This document shows, piece after piece, positions 44,302 to 46,491 of a DNA stretch of 46,491 nt. The notes beneath the pieces were generated by a model. That model did no database searches, was not told the origin of the DNA, and saw only the letters and a list, made by a program, of their open reading frames with translations. The stretch comes from an uncultured Acidimicrobiaceae bacterium. Its GTDB lineage: Bacteria; Actinomycetota; Acidimicrobiia; Acidimicrobiales; Ilumatobacteraceae. Where the stretch lies: contig CAIXIJ010000082.1 in the NCBI GenBank assembly GCA_903919455.1, forward strand, positions 1 through 46,491, in the 5' to 3' direction. The translations under genes were made by a program, and so were the position numbers. Positions within the stretch are counted from its first letter, which is position 1, and the number at the start of each line of letters is the position of its first letter.

Positions 44302-46491
44302 TCAGCCTCGCGCCGCCGCCTCCGCGATGCGAAGTGCTTCATCGAGGCCTTCGGTGTTCTTGCCACCGGCAGTGGCGATGTCGCCCTTCCCGCCGCCTCC
44401 ACCGCCTACGGCCTTTGCTGCGTCGCGGATGAGGTCGCCGGCAACCTTGCCGGAGCCCGGCTGCACCGCAGCCACCAATGACACGCCACCACTGTCGGAG
44501 ATACCACCCAGCACCACCGCGTCGACACCCTGTTGACGAATGGCGATGGCCAGGTCGCGAAGATCACCGGGCGACAAACCATCGATGCGAGTGACCACCA
44601 CGTCGCCGATTGCCTCGGCAGCCAGCTCGCTGGCGCGGCCAGTGGCCAACTGGGCGCGGAGGTGCTTGACCTCGTCGCCGAGCGACCTGATCTCGTCGAG
44701 GCGGCGCTGCACTCCGGAGACCATGTCGTCGGACGAGGAGCCCACGAGGCGAGCCACCTCGGCAACGGCCGCGGCGTCGCGCTGGTGCAACTTCAGAGTG
44801 TTCTGGCCCGTGGTGGCCTCGATACGCCGAAGGTTGCTGCCGACCGAGCTCTCGCCGACAACCTTGATGGTGCCGATGTCGCCAGCGGCGCGCACGTGGG
44901 TGCCGCCGCACAGTTCGATGGAGCTGCCCACCTCGAGTACCCGCACGACGTCGCCGTACTTGTCGCCGAAGAAAGCAATGGCGCCTAGCGCAGTGGCTTC
45001 GTCCTTGGTGGTTTCGAACACGCGGGCAGGAGAGTTGGCCAACGTCTCGGCGTTGGCGATGTCTTCGATGCGTCGGATCTCGTCGTCGGTGACTGCGGCG
45101 TAGTGCGAGAAGTCGAACCGAAGTCGATCGGGACCCACCAGCGAACCAGCCTGCTTCACGTGCTCACCGAGCACCTTGCGCAGGGCATGGTGCAGGATGT
45201 GCGTACCCGTGTGATTGCGGCGAATGGCGGAGCGACGCTCAACGTCGATGGAGGCGGTGGCGGAGGCGCCAGCGACCACGGAACCACTGGTGACCACGGC
45301 GACGTGCCGGCGCAGCCCGGGCAGGGCGTAGGTGGTGTCGAGAACATCGGCTGCTCCGTCGGCGGTGACGATGGTGCCGGTGTCGCCCACCTGGCCGCCG
45401 GCTTCTGCGTAGAACGGGGTGCGGTCGAGGAAGATCTCCACCGTGTCGCGGCCGTCATCGGTGGGGCTGCCGGGCAGCACCGCCAACACCCGAGCCTCGG
45501 TGGTGTCGAGGGTGTAGCCGACGAACTCGGTGATGCCGAACTGCTCCACGACATCGCGGTAGCCGTCGAGGCGGTCATCGTCGGCACCCTTGCCCTTGCG
45601 GGCCGCCTTGGCGCGCTCGCGCTGCTGCGCCATCTCCTGGTTGAAGCCCTGTGTGTCGACCGCTACTCCGCGCTCGCCGGCGATTTCTTCAGTGAGTTCC
45701 AGCGGGAAGCCGTAGGTGTCGTGCAGCAGGAACGCCGTACTCCCGGTGAGGCCCTCGCTCTGGCCTTCCAGCTCGTCCTCGAGGATCGAGAGACCCGTCT
45801 TCAGGGTCTGCCGGAAACGCTCCTCCTCGCGGGTGAGCACGTTCAGCACGAAGTCCTTGTTCTTGAGGACATCGGGGTACGCATTGCCCATCACGGCGAT
45901 GGCGGTCTCCGCCAACGACGGCATGACGAGCTTCTCGGTACCGAGCAGGTAGGCGTAGCGCACCGCGCGGCGGATGATGCGGCGCAGCACGTAGCCGCGA
46001 CCCTCGTTGCTGGGGAACACACCATCGCTGACGAGCATGGCGCTGCTGCGAGCGTGCTCGGCCAGCACGCGCATGGCGAAGCTGTTGCGGTCGTCGTAGT
46101 CGCCGGAGACGTAGGTCTTACCGGTGAGGCTGCAGGCGTTCTCGATGAGCGGCTGCATGAGGTCGGTCTCCCACACGGAGTCCACGCCCTGGAGCAAACA
46201 CAGAATGCGCTCGAGGCCGGCGCCCGTGTCGATGCTGGGCCGCGGCAGGCGCGTGCGGCTGCCGTCCGGGGCCTGGTTGTACTGCATGAACACGAGGTTC
46301 CAGAACTCCATGAACCGGTCGCCGTGCGGATCGTTCAGCGGGCCACCTTCGGGACCGAAGGCCGGGCCACGGTCGATGTGGATCTCCGAGCACGGGCCGC
46401 AGGGGCCCGTGTCGCCCATCTGCCAGAAGTTGTCCTTGTCGCCGAGGCGCTGGATGCGGTCCATCGGCACGCCGACCTGCTCGTGCCACAT
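44302..46491 (-). CDS. alaS: Alanine--tRNA ligase, C-terminal part (5' end beyond window)
   Basis: The 729 residues in the window correspond to about residue 140 to the end of a class II enzyme of about 870. Present are the end of the aminoacylation core (GDTGPCGPCSEIH, RPSIDTGAGLERI), the C-terminal part of the tRNA-recognition domain, the editing domain with zinc ligands (HTGTHILHHALR and the later CGGTHVRAAGDIG) and the DHHA1 domain (LVAAVQPGSGKVAGDLIRDA). The ATG at the window edge is internal, not the start. It heads the minus-strand train that continues with ruvX and mltG. Confidence 0.97.
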   Translation of the reverse strand: MWHEQVGVPMDRIQRLGDKDNFWQMGDTGPCGPCSEIHIDRGPAFGPEGGPLNDPHGDRFMEFWNLVFMQYNQAPDGSRTRLPRPSIDTGAGLERILCLLQGVDSVWETDLMQPLIENACSLTGKTYVSGDYDDRNSFAMRVLAEHARSSAMLVSDGVFPSNEGRGYVLRRIIRRAVRYAYLLGTEKLVMPSLAETAIAVMGNAYPDVLKNKDFVLNVLTREEERFRQTLKTGLSILEDELEGQSEGLTGSTAFLLHDTYGFPLELTEEIAGERGVAVDTQGFNQEMAQQRERAKAARKGKGADDDRLDGYRDVVEQFGITEFVGYTLDTTEARVLAVLPGSPTDDGRDTVEIFLDRTPFYAEAGGQVGDTGTIVTADGAADVLDTTYALPGLRRHVAVVTSGSVVAGASATASIDVERRSAIRRNHTGTHILHHALRKVLGEHVKQAGSLVGPDRLRFDFSHYAAVTDDEIRRIEDIANAETLANSPARVFETTKDEATALGAIAFFGDKYGDVVRVLEVGSSIELCGGTHVRAAGDIGTIKVVGESSVGSNLRRIEATTGQNTLKLHQRDAAAVAEVARLVGSSSDDMVSGVQRRLDEIRSLGDEVKHLRAQLATGRASELAAEAIGDVVVTRIDGLSPGDLRDLAIAIRQQGVDAVVLGGISDSGGVSLVAAVQPGSGKVAGDLIRDAAKAVGGGGGGKGDIATAGGKNTEGLDEALRIAEAAARG

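Overview
The window is a stretch of housekeeping chromosome from a high-GC actinobacterium. The 16S rRNA gene and several protein traits (mIHF-type integration host factor, DUF1844 next to infC, a PriA without intact ATPase motifs, many GTG and TTG starts, leaderless-looking promoters) point to class Acidimicrobiia. From remembered 16S sequences it most resembles the Ilumatobacteraceae / CL500-29 type; no search was run. Packing is extreme. Most neighbours overlap by 4 bp (ATGA or GTGA) or lie within 20 bp, and the only gene-free stretch above 300 bp is the 16S leader. I see no mobile element, CRISPR array, prophage or tRNA gene.

Layout from left to right. (1) 1-1102: 5' part of a 16S rRNA gene on the minus strand, cut by the window edge. 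Its leader carries a promoter that overlaps the tyrS stop codon, a boxA-like site and a UUCG hairpin. (2) 1444-10120: tyrS, then the arginine operon argC-argB-argD-argF-argR-argH with an mpg DNA glycosylase at its end. A DUF2332 gene sits on the plus strand between tyrS and mpg. argJ and argG are absent from this operon. (3) 10151-17347: a DUF4230 membrane protein, YqgE/AlgH (plus), the infC-rpmI-rplT-rRNA methyltransferase-pheS-pheT operon, and DUF1844 (plus). infC appears to start at an AUA codon. (4) 17325-21679: a seven-gene operon def-fmt-rsmB-mogA-hisG-CSD-ATL. (5) 21699-33084: an RsmC-like methyltransferase (plus), then carA-carB-pyrD-mihF-gmk-rpoZ-coaBC-metK-priA. (6) 33157-34614: a plus-strand glycosyltransferase/methyltransferase fusion. 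(7) 34526-46491: a 13-gene train alaS-ruvX-mltG-aroE-aroC-aroK-aroB-GNAT-aroQ-pepQ-efp-nusB-DUF2079, with alaS cut by the window end.

The minus-strand operons couple translation (four aminoacyl-tRNA synthetases, IF3, L35, L20, EF-P, Fmt, Def, rRNA methyltransferases), nucleotide synthesis (CarAB, PyrD, Gmk), arginine and chorismate biosynthesis, and cofactor synthesis (CoaBC, MetK). Much of the order (infC-rpmI-rplT-tsnR-pheST-arg-mpg-tyrS; carAB-mihF-gmk-rpoZ-dfp-metK-priA-fmt-rsmB; alaS-ruvX-mltG-aroECKBQ-efp-nusB) is the ancestral actinobacterial order also known in Mycobacterium. The five plus-strand genes are single genes inserted between these operons. Their 3' ends overlap, or come within 7 bp of, the convergent operon, and three of them carry a TAGCGT/TAGGGT box exactly 7 nt before the start codon.

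I found no obviously new multi-gene system. The most interesting items are regulatory: a dyad operator covering a leaderless argC promoter, the AUA start of infC, a recurrent -10-like TAGNNT box at start codons and in the rrn promoter, alternative hairpins in the carA leader, and a glycosyltransferase-methyltransferase fusion whose glycosyltransferase N-terminus is reduced.
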